This document shows positions 10,318 through 20,819 of a stretch of DNA of 64,000 bases, one piece after another (the first letter of the stretch is position 1; the number at the start of each line of letters is the position of its first letter). A program made the position numbers and the translations under genes. The DNA lies in contig CP128857.1 in assembly GCA_030388725.1 (NCBI GenBank), positions 1,550,001-1,614,000 on the forward strand. The letters are read 5' to 3'. Source of the stretch: Prodigiosinella aquatilis (GTDB lineage: Bacteria > Pseudomonadota > Gammaproteobacteria > Enterobacterales > Enterobacteriaceae). Under the pieces are notes generated by a model. That model ran no database searches, was not told where the DNA came from, and was given only the letters and a program-made list of their open reading frames with translations.

Positions 10318-11044
10318 TTTAAATGCCGACCTGGGAGAAGGTGGCCAATATGATGAGGAATTATTACAGTTGGTCAGTTCTGCCAACATCGCCTGTGGAT
10401 TTCATGCCGGAGATGCGCTGAGCATGCGCCAGTCAGTTCTCTGGGCAATAAAATATGGTGTAGCCATCGGTGCTCACCCCAGTTTTCCAGACCGGCAAAA
10501 CTTTGGTCGTACTGCCATGCAGTTACCACCGGAAACGGTTTATGCGCAGGTGGTTTATCAACTGGGGGCATTATCCGCGATCATTAAAGCAGAAGGAGCG
10601 CGGATGTTCCATGTGAAGCCTCATGGCATGCTTTATAACCAGGCAGCCAGGGATCCAGCGTTAGCGGATGCTATTGCACAAGCGGTCAAGGCTGTTGATC
10701 CTGGCTTGTGTTTGGTTGGTTTGGCGGGTAGTGAGGTGATATGGGCTGGAAAACGGGCTGGACTTAAAACCCGCCATGAGGTCTTCGCCGATCGGGGTTA
10801 TCAGCTTGATGGAACATTGGTGCCGCGTGGGCAGCCTTCGGCATTAATTAACAGTGACGAACTGGCATTGGCGCAGACACTGGAGATGATTCAGCGTCAG
10901 CGGGTGCGGGCCAGTGACGGAAGCTGGGTCACGGTTCAGGCCGATACGGTTTGTCTGCATGGCGATGGTGATCATGCGTTGATTTTTGCGCGGAAACTAC
11001 GGCAAAGTTTTACCCAATACGGGATTCGGGTCAGTGCGCAGTAG
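10307..11044 (+). CDS. pxpA: PxpA, LamB/YcsF-family 5-oxoprolinase subunit
   Basis: The 245-residue protein (E. coli 244) begins [20 protein letters not shown] and contains [32 protein letters not shown] and [20 protein letters not shown], all marks of the LamB/YcsF family. I use the ATG at 10307 within the end of pxpC, preceded by GGAGGC, because the conserved N-terminus starts there. In E. coli the gene nei follows; here nei is absent and a convergent gltA comes next. Confidence 0.95.
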   Translation: MIIDLNADLGEGGQYDEELLQLVSSANIACGFHAGDALSMRQSVLWAIKYGVAIGAHPSFPDRQNFGRTAMQLPPETVYAQVVYQLGALSAIIKAEGARMFHVKPHGMLYNQAARDPALADAIAQAVKAVDPGLCLVGLAGSEVIWAGKRAGLKTRHEVFADRGYQLDGTLVPRGQPSALINSDELALAQTLEMIQRQRVRASDGSWVTVQADTVCLHGDGDHALIFARKLRQSFTQYGIRVSAQ

Positions 11045-11191
11045 GTCTGAATTGGCGAGATGGAAAGCGTTACGATTGCTATGAACACATGGGCGCCCGC
11101 TCTATAAGCACCACAATGGTTATGTTCTTGAGAGAATATTGGCATTGTCTGGTACTTGCTACAGTTGTTATTTGTTGTATTAAAAATAGTT

Positions 11192-11214
11192 AAGGGCCGG
11201 ATTATCCGGCCCTT
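11192..11214 (-). terminator. Rho-independent terminator of gltA
   Basis: A perfect 9-bp stem (AAGGGCCGG / CCGGCCCTT) with a 5-base loop lies 25 bp after the gltA stop codon. On the minus strand it is followed by AACTATTTTTAA, a T-rich tail. It may also stop transcripts arriving from pxpA on the other strand. Confidence 0.8.
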
Positions 11215-11239
11215 ATGACACGAGTTAATACAAACAGGA

Positions 11240-12523
11240 TCAGCGTTTGCTTATCGATGAATCGAAGTCGCGCTGTTCATAACCGGTATACAACTGGCGC
11301 GGACGGGCGATTTTCAGACCGTCGCCGTGCATTTCACTCCAGTGCGCAATCCAGCCAACGGTGCGGGCAATAGCGAAAATAACAGTAAACATGGTGGAAG
11401 GAATTCCCATGGCTTTCAGAATGATGCCAGAGTAGAAGTCCACATTCGGATACAGTTTACGCTCAATAAAGTACGGATCGTTGAGCGCAATATTTTCCAG
11501 TTCCATTGCCACTTCAAGCAGATCGTCTTTCGTACCCAGCTCTTTCAGCACTTCATGACAGGTTTGGCGCATTACGGTGGCACGGGGATCATAGTTTTTA
11601 TATACACGATGACCAAATCCCATCAAACGGAAAGAGTCATTCTTGTCTTTCGCACGTTTAATGAATTCCGGAATGTGTTTAACAGAACTGATTTCCTCCA
11701 GCATGCGCAAACAGGCTTCATTGGCGCCACCGTGTGCCGGTCCCCACAATGAAGCAATACCTGCGGCAATACAGGCAAAGGGATTTGCGCCAGACGAACC
11801 TGCGGTACGTACCGTGGAAGTAGACGCATTTTGTTCATGGTCAGCGTGCAGGATCAAGATTCGATCCATCGCACGCTCCAGTACCGGGTTCACCTTGTAT
11901 TCTTCACACGGAGTAGAAAACATCATGTACAGGAAGTTACCGGCATAAGAGAGATCGTTTTTCGGATAAACAAAAGGCTGGCCGATAGAGTATTTGTAAC
12001 ACATGGCCGCCACGGTCGGCATTTTTGACAGCAAACGGTATGCTGCAATTTCACGATGGCGTTCGTTACCGATATCCAGTGAATCATGATAGAAGGCAGC
12101 CAGAGCGCCAGTTACCCCACACAGCACGGCCATTGGGTGGGAGTCACGACGAAAACCGTGGAACAGACGGGTGATCTGTTCGTGAATCATGGTGTGGCGG
12201 GTAACGGTGGTCTTGAAAGTATCATACTGCTCTTGAGTCGGTGCTTCGCCAAACAGCAGAATATAGCAGACTTCCAGATAGGTCGATTTTTCAGCTAGCT
12301 GAGAGATAGGAAAGCCACGGTGTAACAAAATCCCCTGGTCGCCATCGATGTAGGTAATCTTGGATTCGCACGATGCGGTAGAAGTAAAGCCAGGATCGAA
12401 GGTGTAATAGCCTTTAGAACCGAGGGCACGAACATCAATTTCGTCATTACCGAGCGTACCTGTCAGGACATCAAGCTCAATCTGCTCTTGATCTATGATA
12501 AGCGTCGCTTTTTTATCAACCAT
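11240..12523 (-). CDS. gltA: Citrate synthase (hexameric type II)
   Basis: The 427-residue protein is the same length as E. coli GltA. It has the N-terminal domain of the NADH-sensitive type and the active-site segments [13 protein letters not shown] (His), [15 protein letters not shown] (His) and [10 protein letters not shown] (Asp). It condenses acetyl-CoA and oxaloacetate to citrate, the entry step of the TCA cycle. It is transcribed away from sdhCDAB across a 634-bp gap, the arrangement found in E. coli, and has its own terminator. Confidence 0.98.
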   Translation of the reverse strand: MVDKKATLIIDQEQIELDVLTGTLGNDEIDVRALGSKGYYTFDPGFTSTASCESKITYIDGDQGILLHRGFPISQLAEKSTYLEVCYILLFGEAPTQEQYDTFKTTVTRHTMIHEQITRLFHGFRRDSHPMAVLCGVTGALAAFYHDSLDIGNERHREIAAYRLLSKMPTVAAMCYKYSIGQPFVYPKNDLSYAGNFLYMMFSTPCEEYKVNPVLERAMDRILILHADHEQNASTSTVRTAGSSGANPFACIAAGIASLWGPAHGGANEACLRMLEEISSVKHIPEFIKRAKDKNDSFRLMGFGHRVYKNYDPRATVMRQTCHEVLKELGTKDDLLEVAMELENIALNDPYFIERKLYPNVDFYSGIILKAMGIPSTMFTVIFAIARTVGWIAHWSEMHGDGLKIARPRQLYTGYEQRDFDSSISKR

Positions 12524-12583
12524 TATAGTCTCCTTAGCGCTTTGATTTTAAATATTTTCCACCGTAGAAACATTGTCATGCCT

Positions 12584-12625
12584 GACTCTGTAGAGGGATG
12601 CGCAGCACCAATAGGGCACAGAGTC
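12584..12625. repeat. Inverted repeat in the gltA leader region
   Basis: GACTCTGT at 12584-12591 and ACAGAGTC at 12618-12625 are perfect 8-bp arms around a 26-base spacer. They lie 60-100 bp upstream of the gltA start codon, so would be in its 5' untranslated region. An outer pair (CCTGAC at 12581 and GTCAGG at about 12638) could extend the structure. The role is unknown. Apart from this and the sdh promoter elements I see nothing else in the 12524-13157 gap. Confidence 0.5.
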
Positions 12626-12895
12626 GAAACTATGTGCGTCAGGCAGGTTTCATTCAGGATGAACAAGTTGTTCTCCCAGTGTGGATATTAACCATGTTCT
12701 GAATTCATTGTAGTCATTAACGATGCACGATGATTTTCCCGGGGACGTTATTTACCCACTGTTACATAACTTGTGCAGATGGGAAAGGGCCACTGTTGAC
12801 CTTTAGCACAGCATAAGAAATCCAGTCACTAGTTGTAATTTAAATGTTGATCTTTTGTCAAATCAGATAATTGATTTTATATAAATTGTGAAAAT

Positions 12896-12911
12896 CGTGA
12901 TCTAAATCACT
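12896..12911 (+). promoter_or_regulatory. CRP-type site upstream of sdhC
   Basis: CGTGATCTAAATCACT is a near-perfect palindrome with the CRP half-sites GTGA and TCAC spaced by six bases. Its centre is about 80-83 bp upstream of the start point implied by the -10 box at 12972. That is close to the spacing of the CRP site at the E. coli sdh promoter. It fits catabolite control of the TCA operon. FNR-like overlap cannot be excluded. Confidence 0.65.
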
Positions 12912-12948
12912 GTTCAGGGGAAATGTGTCCAAACCGTTTGTGTGGTAA

Positions 12949-12977
12949 TTGTAATGAGAATGTGAAGTGCCTATACT
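12949..12977 (+). promoter_or_regulatory. Sigma-70 promoter of sdhCDAB
   Basis: TTGTAA (12949-12954) and TATACT (12972-12977) are separated by exactly 17 bases, giving a start near 12984 and a leader of about 174 bases before sdhC. In E. coli this leader is a target of several small RNAs; I cannot test pairing here. Confidence 0.6.
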
Positions 12978-13157
12978 GCCGCCAGGTCTCCGGAATACCC
13001 TGCAGTAGGAGCACCCAGTATGATAGGTCTGCGCGGTTTGAACATTCGACATTGATATGTAAGAGCGGCGTGAGCAAAGGAATATGAAACTGATTCCACC
13101 TTTTATGCTGTCTGACCCCCCACAACAGGTCCGGAGGAAGAAAATAATAAAAGCTGT

Positions 13158-13547
13158 GTGGGCGAATCTGTGAAAAAACAACGACCTGTCAACCTGGATC
13201 TGCAAACGATCCGATTTCCTATTACTGCGATCGCATCAATTCTTCACCGTGCCTCCGGCGTTATTACTTTTGTCGCCGTCGGTATTTTATTGTGGTTGCT
13301 GGGCATTTCCCTCTCTTCTCCGGAAGGTTTCATGCAGGCTGCTGCCATCATGGACAGCTTCATCGTGAAATTTATCGTCTGGGGCATCTTGACTGCATTG
13401 TCTTACCATATTGCTGGTGGTCTGCGTCATCTGCTGATGGATTTTGGATATATCGAAGAAGATCTCGTCTCAGGAACTCGCTCTGCAAATCTTTCTTTCA
13501 TTATTACTGTCGTGCTTTCATTTTTGGCTGGAGTCCTCGTATGGTAA
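13158..13547 (+). CDS. sdhC: Succinate dehydrogenase cytochrome b556 subunit
   Basis: The 129-residue protein matches E. coli SdhC in length and over most residues ([40 protein letters not shown]). Three membrane helices are visible and the [16 protein letters not shown] segment carries the haem-ligand histidine. It anchors the SdhAB head and helps form the quinone site (Ser/Arg in ILHRASG). The start is GTG at 13158; a second GTG at 13170 is possible. GGAGGAAG lies about 17 bases upstream of the first, slightly far. It overlaps sdhD by 7 bp. Confidence 0.95.
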   Translation: MGESVKKQRPVNLDLQTIRFPITAIASILHRASGVITFVAVGILLWLLGISLSSPEGFMQAAAIMDSFIVKFIVWGILTALSYHIAGGLRHLLMDFGYIEEDLVSGTRSANLSFIITVVLSFLAGVLVW

Positions 13548-13888
13548 GTAATGCCTCTGCATTGGGACGTAATGGCGTACACGATTGGTTATTACTTCGC
13601 GCTTCTGCCATTGTCATCGTGCTGTATGTGCTTTATATCGTTGGCTTCATTGTCAGCGCTAATGACATAACTTATGAAGTCTGGCATGGTTTTTTCGCCA
13701 TGCATCTCACTAAAGTTTTCACCCTGTTAACACTGTTCTCGATCCTGGTTCATGCCTGGATTGGAATGTGGCAGGTATTGACCGACTACATTAAACCGCT
13801 GGCCGTCCGACTAACTTTGCAGTTAGCGATCGTGGTTGTGCTGATGGTGTATGTCATTTATGGAACTGTTGTAGTGTGGGGTGCGTAA
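13541..13888 (+). CDS. sdhD: Succinate dehydrogenase membrane anchor subunit
   Basis: The 115-residue, three-helix protein has [20 protein letters not shown], in which the His is the second axial haem b ligand and Asp-Tyr near the quinone site are conserved. Length equals E. coli SdhD. It pairs with SdhC in the inner membrane. The ATG at 13541 overlaps the end of sdhC, and its stop shares one base with the sdhA start. Confidence 0.96.
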   Translation: MVSNASALGRNGVHDWLLLRASAIVIVLYVLYIVGFIVSANDITYEVWHGFFAMHLTKVFTLLTLFSILVHAWIGMWQVLTDYIKPLAVRLTLQLAIVVVLMVYVIYGTVVVWGA

Positions 13889-15654
13889 TGAATCTGCCAG
13901 TCAGAGAGTTTGATGCTGTTGTTATCGGTGCAGGTGGCGCAGGTATGCGCGCTGCATTGCAAATTTCCCAGATGGGCCTTTCCTGCGCCCTGCTATCCAA
14001 AGTGTTCCCGACCCGTTCCCACACCGTTTCCGCCCAGGGGGGGATTACCGTTGCGCTTGGTAATACCCATGAAGATAACTGGGAATGGCATATGTATGAC
14101 ACGGTGAAAGGCTCCGATTATATCGGTGACCAGGATGCTATTGAATACATGTGTAAAACTGGTCCGGAAGCGGTTCTGGAACTGGAACACATGGGGTTGC
14201 CTTTTTCCCGTCTGGATGATGGCAGTATTTATCAACGACCGTTTGGTGGTCAGTCCAGAAACTTTGGCGGTGAGCAGGCGGCGCGTACTGCGGCGGCGGC
14301 GGACCGCACCGGTCATGCTTTGTTGCATACCCTTTATCAGCAGAACCTGAAGAATCACACGACGATATTTTCTGAGTGGTATGCACTGGATCTGGTGAAA
14401 AATCAGGATGGTGCGGTGATGGGATGTACCGCCATCTGTATCGAAACCGGTGAAGTCGTATATTTCAAGGCTCGTGCCACCGTGCTGGCAACCGGCGGTG
14501 CCGGACGCATTTATCAATCCACGACGAACGCCCACATTAATACCGGTGACGGTGTTGGTATGGCATTGCGTGCCGGTGTGCCGGTTCAGGATATGGAAAT
14601 GTGGCAGTTCCATCCAACAGGTATTGCCGGTGCTGGTGTGCTGGTTACTGAAGGCTGTCGTGGTGAAGGTGGCTATTTGCTCAATAAGCACGGCGAACGC
14701 TTCATGGAACGTTACGCGCCGAATGCCAAAGATCTGGCGGGTCGTGATGTTGTTGCTCGTTCAATCATGATCGAAATCCGTGAAGGTCGTGGTTGTGATG
14801 GCCCATGGGGTCCTCATGCCAAATTGAAACTAGACCATCTCGGTAAAGACGTTTTGGAATCCCGTCTGCCAGGTATCCTGGAACTTTCCCGTACTTTCGC
14901 CCATGTTGATCCAGTTAAAGAGCCTATTCCGGTTATTCCAACCTGTCACTATATGATGGGGGGGATCCCGACCAAGGTGACCGGTCAGGTATTGGCCGTG
15001 AATGAACAAGGTGAGGATGTGGTTATCCCCGGTTTGTTTGCTGTCGGTGAAATTGCCTGCGTATCTGTACATGGGGCGAATCGTCTGGGCGGTAATTCAC
15101 TGCTGGACTTGATCGTGTTTGGACGCTCAGCCGGTATGCATCTGCAGGAGTCACTGGAAGAACAGGGTGCTACCCGTGATGCCAGCAATTCTGATATCGA
15201 GGCTTCTCTTGATCGCCTTAATCGCTGGAACAGTACCCGTTCCGGTGAAGATCCGGTGGAAATTCGTAAAGCACTACAGGCCTGTATGCAACACAACTTC
15301 TCGGTATTTCGTGAAGGTGATGCCATGGCAAAAGGTTTGGAAGAGCTTAAGGTGATTCGTGAGCGTTTGAAGAATGCTCGTCTGGATGATACTTCCAGCG
15401 ATTTCAATACACAGCGTATTGAATGTCTGGAGTTGGATAACCTGATGGAAACCGCCTATGCCACCGCTGTTTCGGCTAATTTCCGCACTGAGAGCCGTGG
15501 TGCGCATAGTCGTTTCGATTATCCTGATCGTGATGATGATAAGTGGTTGTGTCATACGCTCTATCAACCGCAAACCGAAAGCATGACGCGCCGTAAGGTG
15601 AACATGCAGCCTAAACTGCGCCCGGCTTTCCCGCCGAAAGTGCGTACTTATTAA
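13888..15654 (+). CDS. sdhA: Succinate dehydrogenase flavoprotein subunit
   Basis: The 588-residue protein (E. coli 588) begins [20 protein letters not shown] (dinucleotide fold). It has the [10 protein letters not shown] segment with the covalent FAD histidine, [12 protein letters not shown] and the substrate-site [11 protein letters not shown]. It oxidises succinate to fumarate and passes electrons to SdhB. I start at the ATG at 13888 rather than the in-frame GTG-region codons upstream because it fits E. coli exactly and overlaps the sdhD stop by one base (TAATG). Confidence 0.98.
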   Translation: MNLPVREFDAVVIGAGGAGMRAALQISQMGLSCALLSKVFPTRSHTVSAQGGITVALGNTHEDNWEWHMYDTVKGSDYIGDQDAIEYMCKTGPEAVLELEHMGLPFSRLDDGSIYQRPFGGQSRNFGGEQAARTAAAADRTGHALLHTLYQQNLKNHTTIFSEWYALDLVKNQDGAVMGCTAICIETGEVVYFKARATVLATGGAGRIYQSTTNAHINTGDGVGMALRAGVPVQDMEMWQFHPTGIAGAGVLVTEGCRGEGGYLLNKHGERFMERYAPNAKDLAGRDVVARSIMIEIREGRGCDGPWGPHAKLKLDHLGKDVLESRLPGILELSRTFAHVDPVKEPIPVIPTCHYMMGGIPTKVTGQVLAVNEQGEDVVIPGLFAVGEIACVSVHGANRLGGNSLLDLIVFGRSAGMHLQESLEEQGATRDASNSDIEASLDRLNRWNSTRSGEDPVEIRKALQACMQHNFSVFREGDAMAKGLEELKVIRERLKNARLDDTSSDFNTQRIECLELDNLMETAYATAVSANFRTESRGAHSRFDYPDRDDDKWLCHTLYQPQTESMTRRKVNMQPKLRPAFPPKVRTY

Positions 15655-15670
15655 TTGCGGAGATTAAGCG

Positions 15671-16387
15671 ATGAAACTCGAATTTTCCATTTATCGTTAT
15701 AACCCAGATGTTGATGATGCGCCGCATATGCAGGATTACAGCCTGGATGTTGACGCTGGGCGTGACATGATGCTACTGGATGCGCTGATTCAGTTGAAAG
15801 AACAGGATCCCACGTTGGCATTCCGTCGTTCCTGCCGTGAAGGTGTCTGTGGTTCAGACGGAGTAAATATGAACGGAAAAAATGGGCTGGCTTGTATTAC
15901 GCCGATTTCTTCCTTGCAGCGCGGTAACAACAAGATAGTGATTCGTCCTCTTCCTGGTTTACCAGTAGTACGTGATTTGGTAGTGGACATGGGGCAATTC
16001 TATGCCCAGTATGAGAAAATAAAACCTTACTTGTTGAATAATGGACGAAATCCACCGGCACGTGAGCATTTGCAATCCCCAGAACAACGGGCAAAACTGG
16101 ATGGATTATATGAGTGCATTATGTGTGCTTGCTGTTCTACGTCATGCCCATCATTCTGGTGGAATCCGGACAAATTTATCGGTCCGGCCGGATTACTGGC
16201 GGCATATCGTTTCCTGATTGATAGTCGTGATACGGAAACTCAAGCACGTTTGGATGATTTGGACGATGCTTTCAGTGTCTTTCGTTGCCACAGTATTATG
16301 AATTGTATCAGCGTATGCCCGAAAGGACTGAATCCGACACGAGCTATCGGTCATATCAAGTCAATGCTACTGCAACGTAGTGCCTGA
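15671..16387 (+). CDS. sdhB: Succinate dehydrogenase iron-sulfur subunit
   Basis: The 238-residue protein holds three Fe-S sites in order: [2Fe-2S] in SCREGVCGSDGVNM plus the following LAC, [4Fe-4S] in CIMCACCSTSCPSFWW, and [3Fe-4S] in CHSIMNCISVCPKGLNP. It carries electrons from the SdhA flavin to quinone. It lies 16 bp after sdhA. A 247-bp gap with strong inverted repeats separates it from sucA, where E. coli also has regulatory sites. Confidence 0.98.
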   Translation: MKLEFSIYRYNPDVDDAPHMQDYSLDVDAGRDMMLLDALIQLKEQDPTLAFRRSCREGVCGSDGVNMNGKNGLACITPISSLQRGNNKIVIRPLPGLPVVRDLVVDMGQFYAQYEKIKPYLLNNGRNPPAREHLQSPEQRAKLDGLYECIMCACCSTSCPSFWWNPDKFIGPAGLLAAYRFLIDSRDTETQARLDDLDDAFSVFRCHSIMNCISVCPKGLNPTRAIGHIKSMLLQRSA

Positions 16388-16413
16388 CGGTAAATCGTAG
16401 CGAGTAACATGTT

Positions 16414-16442
16414 CGCTCCTCTGTGTTTTTTGCAGAGGAGCG
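16414..16442. repeat. Perfect hairpin after sdhB
   Basis: CGCTCCTCTG at 16414-16423 pairs with CAGAGGAGCG at 16433-16442 around TGTTTTTTG. This perfect 10-bp stem starts 27 bp after the sdhB stop codon. There is no T run after it, so it is not a standard terminator. It may instead protect the sdh message or reduce read-through into sucA. Confidence 0.7.
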
Positions 16443-16448
16443 ACAGGA

Positions 16449-16493
16449 AACCTTTAAAAACCGGCTTATGTGCCGAACCGATTTTTAAAGGTT
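16449..16493. repeat. Second inverted repeat in the sdhB-sucA gap
   Basis: AACCTTTAAAAA at 16449-16460 pairs with TTTTTAAAGGTT at 16482-16493. The 21-base loop contains a smaller CGGC/GCCG stem (16462-16475). It begins 7 bp after the first hairpin, so two structures are stacked. The rest of the gap (16494-16634) has no clear signal apart from a GCCTGC/GCAGGC pair near 16518-16536. Confidence 0.6.
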
Positions 16494-16634
16494 CCTTAGA
16501 GGTTAAAGATATCCTCAGCCTGCAATAAGCAGGCGCGATAAGTGAACCGTTTTTACGGCAACCTGTTTTTTATACGGCACAATAAACATGTTAACCATGG
16601 CGAAAACTGAAGCTTATTAGCTTAAGGGATCATA

Positions 16635-19442
16635 ATGCAGAACGGCGCAATGAAGGCCTGGCTGGATTCCTCCTATCTGGCGGGCGCGAACCAGTCCTAC
16701 ATAGAGCAGCTCTATGAAGATTTTTTAACTGATCCGGATTCTATCGATCTCAGCTGGCGTTCGATTTTTCAACAATTGCCTACCACTGGGGTCAAACCGG
16801 ACCAACTTCACTCTAAAACCCGGGAATACTTTCGCCGCCTGGCGAAAGATACAACACGCTATACTTCTTCGGTAAACGATCCGGACAGTGATGCCAAGCA
16901 GGTTAAGGTATTGCAACTTATCAATGCTTTCCGTTTCCGCGGTCATCAGCTTGCTGATCTTGATCCGCTTGGTTTATGGAAACGGGAAATCGTTCCTGAC
17001 CTGGATCTCGCCTATCATCATCTGACGGAAGATGACTTGAACGAAACCTTTAATGTGGGTTCGTTTGCGATTGGCAAGGAAACCATGAAACTGGGTGATC
17101 TTTACTCTGCGCTGAAACAGACCTATTGCGGTTCGATTGGTGCAGAGTACATGCATATCACCAATACAGAAGAAAAACGTTGGATTCAGCAACGTATTGA
17201 GTCGGTTGTCGGTCAACCAAATTTCAGCGTTGAAGAAAGGAAGCGTTTCCTGAAAGAGTTGACTGCTGCTGAAGGGTTGGAACGTTATCTGGGTGCCAAA
17301 TTTCCGGGAGCCAAGCGTTTCTCACTGGAAGGTGGAGATGCTCTGATCCCGATGTTGAAAGAGATGATTCGCCATGCCGGTAAAAACGGTACGCGAGAAG
17401 TCGTATTGGGGATGGCACATCGTGGTCGTCTGAATGTATTGATTAATGTGCTGGGTAAACAGCCACAGGAACTGTTTGATGAGTTCTCTGGCAAGCATAA
17501 AGAACATCTTGGCACCGGTGATGTCAAATACCATCAGGGCTTTTCCTCTGACGTTGACACTGAAGGCGGTAAAGTGCATTTGGCGTTGGCGTTCAATCCT
17601 TCCCATCTGGAGATTGTCAGCCCGGTGGTGATAGGGTCGGTTCGCGCCCGTATTGACCGTCTCGATCAGCCAAGTAGTTCGTTGGTTTTGCCAATCACTA
17701 TTCATGGTGATGCGGCAATGGCCGGTCAGGGTGTGGTTCAGGAAACCCTGAACATGTCCAAAGCTCGCGGTTATGAAGTCGGTGGTACGATCCGTATCGT
17801 GATCAACAATCAGATCGGTTTTACCACATCTAATCCGCTTGATGCGCGTTCTACCGAATACTGTACCGATATCGGCAAAATGGTGCAGTCACCCATTTTC
17901 CACGTGAACGCCGATGATCCAGAAGCTGTGGCCTTTGTCACTTGTTTAGCGCTGGATTTCCGTAACACCTTCAAGCGTGATGTATTCATCGATCTGGTCT
18001 GTTATCGCCGTCATGGTCACAATGAAGCAGATGAACCCAGTGCTACCCAACCGATGATGTATCAGAAGATCAAAAAACATCCGACACCACGCAAGATTTA
18101 CGCCGATCGCCTGGAACAGCAGAAGATTGCTACGCTGGAGGATGCCACTGAGTTGGTTAATCTCTATCGTGATGCGCTGGATGAGGGTGAATGCGTTGTT
18201 GAAGAGTGGCAGCCGATGGATATGCACTCTTTCACCTGGTCACCGTATCTCAACCATGAATGGGATGAAGAGTATCCACATAAAGTTGAGATGAAACGAT
18301 TACAGGAACTCGCCAGACGAATTAGTGAAATTCCTGAAGCCATAGAGATGCAGCCGCGTGTCATTAAGGTTTATAAGGATCGCGCGGAAATGGCCGAGGG
18401 TCGGAAACTTTTTGACTGGGGTGGTGCCGAGACGCTGGCTTACGCTACATTGGTTGATGAAGGTATTCCGATACGCTTGTCTGGCGAAGATACCGGGCGT
18501 GGTACGTTTTTCCACCGTCATGCCGTCGTGCATAACCAGAAAAATGGCTCGACGTATACTCCGCTGGCGCATGTTCATAATTCCCAGGGCGAATTCAAAG
18601 TATGGGATTCAGTACTGTCTGAAGAAGCAGTTCTGGCCTTTGAATATGGTTATGCAACAGCAGAACCCCGTACGTTGACTATCTGGGAGGCCCAGTTTGG
18701 TGACTTTGCCAATGGTGCTCAGGTGGTGATTGACCAGTTCATCAGTTCTGGTGAGCAAAAATGGGGGCGGATGTGTGGCCTGGTGATGTTATTGCCGCAT
18801 GGCTATGAGGGGCAGGGGCCTGAACACTCCTCCGCACGTCTGGAACGTTATCTGCAATTATGTGCTGAACAGAATATGCAGGTCTGTATTCCATCAACAC
18901 CAGCTCAGGTTTACCACATGCTACGCCGTCAGGCACTGCGTGGCATGCGTCGACCGCTGGTGGTAATGTCACCGAAATCACTGCTGCGTCATCCACTGGC
19001 TACGTCCTCACTGGATGAGCTGGCTAATGGGCATTTCCAGCCTGCAATTGCTGAAATTGACGCGTTGGAGCCAAAGGCAGTGAAGCGCGTCGTCCTCTGT
19101 TCCGGTAAGGTTTACTATGATTTATTGGAACAGCGTCGTAAAAATGAGCAGAAAGATGTGGCGATTGTTCGCATTGAGCAGCTTTATCCGTTCCCGCATC
19201 AATATGTACAAGCGGCACTGGAAGCTTTTGCTCATGTGCATGATTTTGTCTGGTGTCAGGAGGAACCGCTTAACCAGGGAGCCTGGTATTGCAGCCAACA
19301 TCATTTACGTGAGGTGATTCCTTTCGGAGCATCTTTACGGTATGCCGGGCGTCCGGCTTCTGCTTCACCTGCCGTCGGCTATATGTCCGTACACCAGAAA
19401 CAGCAGCAAGATCTGGTTAATGACGCGCTGAACGTTGATTAA
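16635..19442 (+). CDS. sucA: 2-oxoglutarate dehydrogenase E1 component
   Basis: The 935-residue protein (E. coli 933) has the family N-terminus LDSSYLAGANQSYIEQLYEDF, the thiamine-diphosphate segment GDAAMAGQGVVQETLNMSKA followed by IVINNQIGFTTS, and the C-terminal WCQEEPLNQGAWYC. It decarboxylates 2-oxoglutarate and loads succinyl groups on the SucB lipoyl arm. TTAAGGGATC precedes the ATG. It is followed by sucB after 16 bp. Confidence 0.98.
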   Translation: MQNGAMKAWLDSSYLAGANQSYIEQLYEDFLTDPDSIDLSWRSIFQQLPTTGVKPDQLHSKTREYFRRLAKDTTRYTSSVNDPDSDAKQVKVLQLINAFRFRGHQLADLDPLGLWKREIVPDLDLAYHHLTEDDLNETFNVGSFAIGKETMKLGDLYSALKQTYCGSIGAEYMHITNTEEKRWIQQRIESVVGQPNFSVEERKRFLKELTAAEGLERYLGAKFPGAKRFSLEGGDALIPMLKEMIRHAGKNGTREVVLGMAHRGRLNVLINVLGKQPQELFDEFSGKHKEHLGTGDVKYHQGFSSDVDTEGGKVHLALAFNPSHLEIVSPVVIGSVRARIDRLDQPSSSLVLPITIHGDAAMAGQGVVQETLNMSKARGYEVGGTIRIVINNQIGFTTSNPLDARSTEYCTDIGKMVQSPIFHVNADDPEAVAFVTCLALDFRNTFKRDVFIDLVCYRRHGHNEADEPSATQPMMYQKIKKHPTPRKIYADRLEQQKIATLEDATELVNLYRDALDEGECVVEEWQPMDMHSFTWSPYLNHEWDEEYPHKVEMKRLQELARRISEIPEAIEMQPRVIKVYKDRAEMAEGRKLFDWGGAETLAYATLVDEGIPIRLSGEDTGRGTFFHRHAVVHNQKNGSTYTPLAHVHNSQGEFKVWDSVLSEEAVLAFEYGYATAEPRTLTIWEAQFGDFANGAQVVIDQFISSGEQKWGRMCGLVMLLPHGYEGQGPEHSSARLERYLQLCAEQNMQVCIPSTPAQVYHMLRRQALRGMRRPLVVMSPKSLLRHPLATSSLDELANGHFQPAIAEIDALEPKAVKRVVLCSGKVYYDLLEQRRKNEQKDVAIVRIEQLYPFPHQYVQAALEAFAHVHDFVWCQEEPLNQGAWYCSQHHLREVIPFGASLRYAGRPASASPAVGYMSVHQKQQQDLVNDALNVD

Positions 19443-19458
19443 ATTAGAAGGATAAATA

Positions 19459-20688
19459 ATGAGTAGCGTAGATATTCTCGTTCCTGACCTGCCTGAATCG
19501 GTTGTAGATGCTGCCGTAGCCACTTGGCATAAAAACCCGGGTGATAGTGTTCAGCGCGATGAAGTGTTGGTTGAGATCGAAACGGATAAAGTGGTTTTAG
19601 AGGTTCCGGCTACTGAAGCGGGCATTCTTGATGTCATTCTGGAAAATGAAGGCGCAACGGTAACTTCCCGTCAGGTCTTGGGGCGTCTTCGTCCGGGAGA
19701 CAGTACGGGTAAAGAAAGCAGTGAAAAACCACAGAGCAAAGAGTCTACACCTGCCCAACGTTACACCGCGGCGTTGGAAGAAGAAAATAATGATGCGCTC
19801 AGTCCGGCTATTCGTCGCCTGATTGCTGAACATGATCTGGATGCTACAGCCATTAAAGGCAGTGGAGTTGGTGGTCGCATCACGCGTGAAGATGTGGAAA
19901 AACACCTCGCCGCCCAAAGTAAGGAAAGTAAGAAGACAGTGACACCGACGCCAGTGACGGATGCCGTAGAGACACCGGTGCTAGGTGGCCGCAGTGAAAA
20001 ACGAGTCCCGATGACTCGTCTGCGCAAGCGTGTTGCTGAACGCCTGCTGGAAGCGAAGAACAGTACTGCCATGCTGACGACGTTTAATGAAGTCAACATG
20101 CAGCCGATTATGGACATGCGTCGTCAATACGGTGAAGCGTTTGAAAAACGTCATGGTGTTCGTCTTGGCTTTATGTCTTTTTACACCAAGGCCGTTGTTG
20201 AAGCGCTGAAACGCTACCCGGAAGTGAATGCGTCGATTGATGGCGAAAATGTGGTTTATCACAACTACTTTGACATCAGTATTGCGGTTTCAACGCCGCG
20301 TGGCCTGGTGACTCCGGTTCTGAAAGATGTTGACGCTTTGGGTATGGCCGATATCGAGAAAAAAATCAAAGAGTTGGCTGTAAAAGGTCGTGACGGCAAA
20401 TTGACGGTTGAAGAGTTGACCGGTGGCAACTTTACCATTACTAACGGTGGTGTGTTCGGTTCGCTGATGTCTACCCCGATTATTAACCCGCCGCAGAGCG
20501 CTATTCTGGGTATGCATGCCATTAAGGATCGTCCGATGGCGATTAACGGTCAGGTAGTGATCCTGCCGATGATGTATCTGGCGCTTTCCTATGATCACCG
20601 TTTGGTTGATGGACGCGAGTCTGTTGGCTTCCTGGTTACCATAAAAGAGATGCTGGAAGATCCGGCTCGTTTGTTGTTGGACGTATAA
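19459..20688 (+). CDS. sucB: 2-oxoglutarate dehydrogenase E2, dihydrolipoyl succinyltransferase
   Basis: The 409-residue protein contains an N-terminal lipoyl domain ([14 protein letters not shown], Lys is the lipoylation site), a linker rich in Lys/Ser/Glu, the E1/E3-binding domain ([15 protein letters not shown] to EDVEKHLA) and the acyltransferase core ending in [15 protein letters not shown] with the HxxxDG catalytic motif. It is slightly longer than E. coli SucB (405), mostly in the linkers. AGAAGGA is its ribosome-binding site. Confidence 0.98.
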   Translation: MSSVDILVPDLPESVVDAAVATWHKNPGDSVQRDEVLVEIETDKVVLEVPATEAGILDVILENEGATVTSRQVLGRLRPGDSTGKESSEKPQSKESTPAQRYTAALEEENNDALSPAIRRLIAEHDLDATAIKGSGVGGRITREDVEKHLAAQSKESKKTVTPTPVTDAVETPVLGGRSEKRVPMTRLRKRVAERLLEAKNSTAMLTTFNEVNMQPIMDMRRQYGEAFEKRHGVRLGFMSFYTKAVVEALKRYPEVNASIDGENVVYHNYFDISIAVSTPRGLVTPVLKDVDALGMADIEKKIKELAVKGRDGKLTVEELTGGNFTITNGGVFGSLMSTPIINPPQSAILGMHAIKDRPMAINGQVVILPMMYLALSYDHRLVDGRESVGFLVTIKEMLEDPARLLLDV

Positions 20689-20697
20689 AGCTGTTTG

Positions 20698-20723
20698 GGC
20701 GGCATAATCAACTTTATGCCGCC
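20698..20723. repeat. Hairpins in the sucB-sucC gap
   Basis: GGCGGCATAA (20698-20707) pairs perfectly with TTATGCCGCC (20714-20723). A second, smaller stem GCCGTT/AACGGC lies at 20743-20759 and is followed by TTTATCC. The 131-bp gap is the only large one between sucA and sucD, so these hairpins may attenuate transcription or block 3' decay and set the ratio of sucAB to sucCD. Confidence 0.6.
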
Positions 20724-20819
20724 TGTCGAGAGTGCTATGCAGGCCGTTTTCATAACGGCTTTATCCAAAATATAAGAAAGTCCCGGGACTTATCTTCAAA
20801 CTTAAATGGATAGAACATC

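Noticed and set aside
13993..14691. A 232-codon reading frame on the opposite strand of sdhA
   Set aside because: Shadow of a highly conserved coding region; no ribosome-binding site or known domain.
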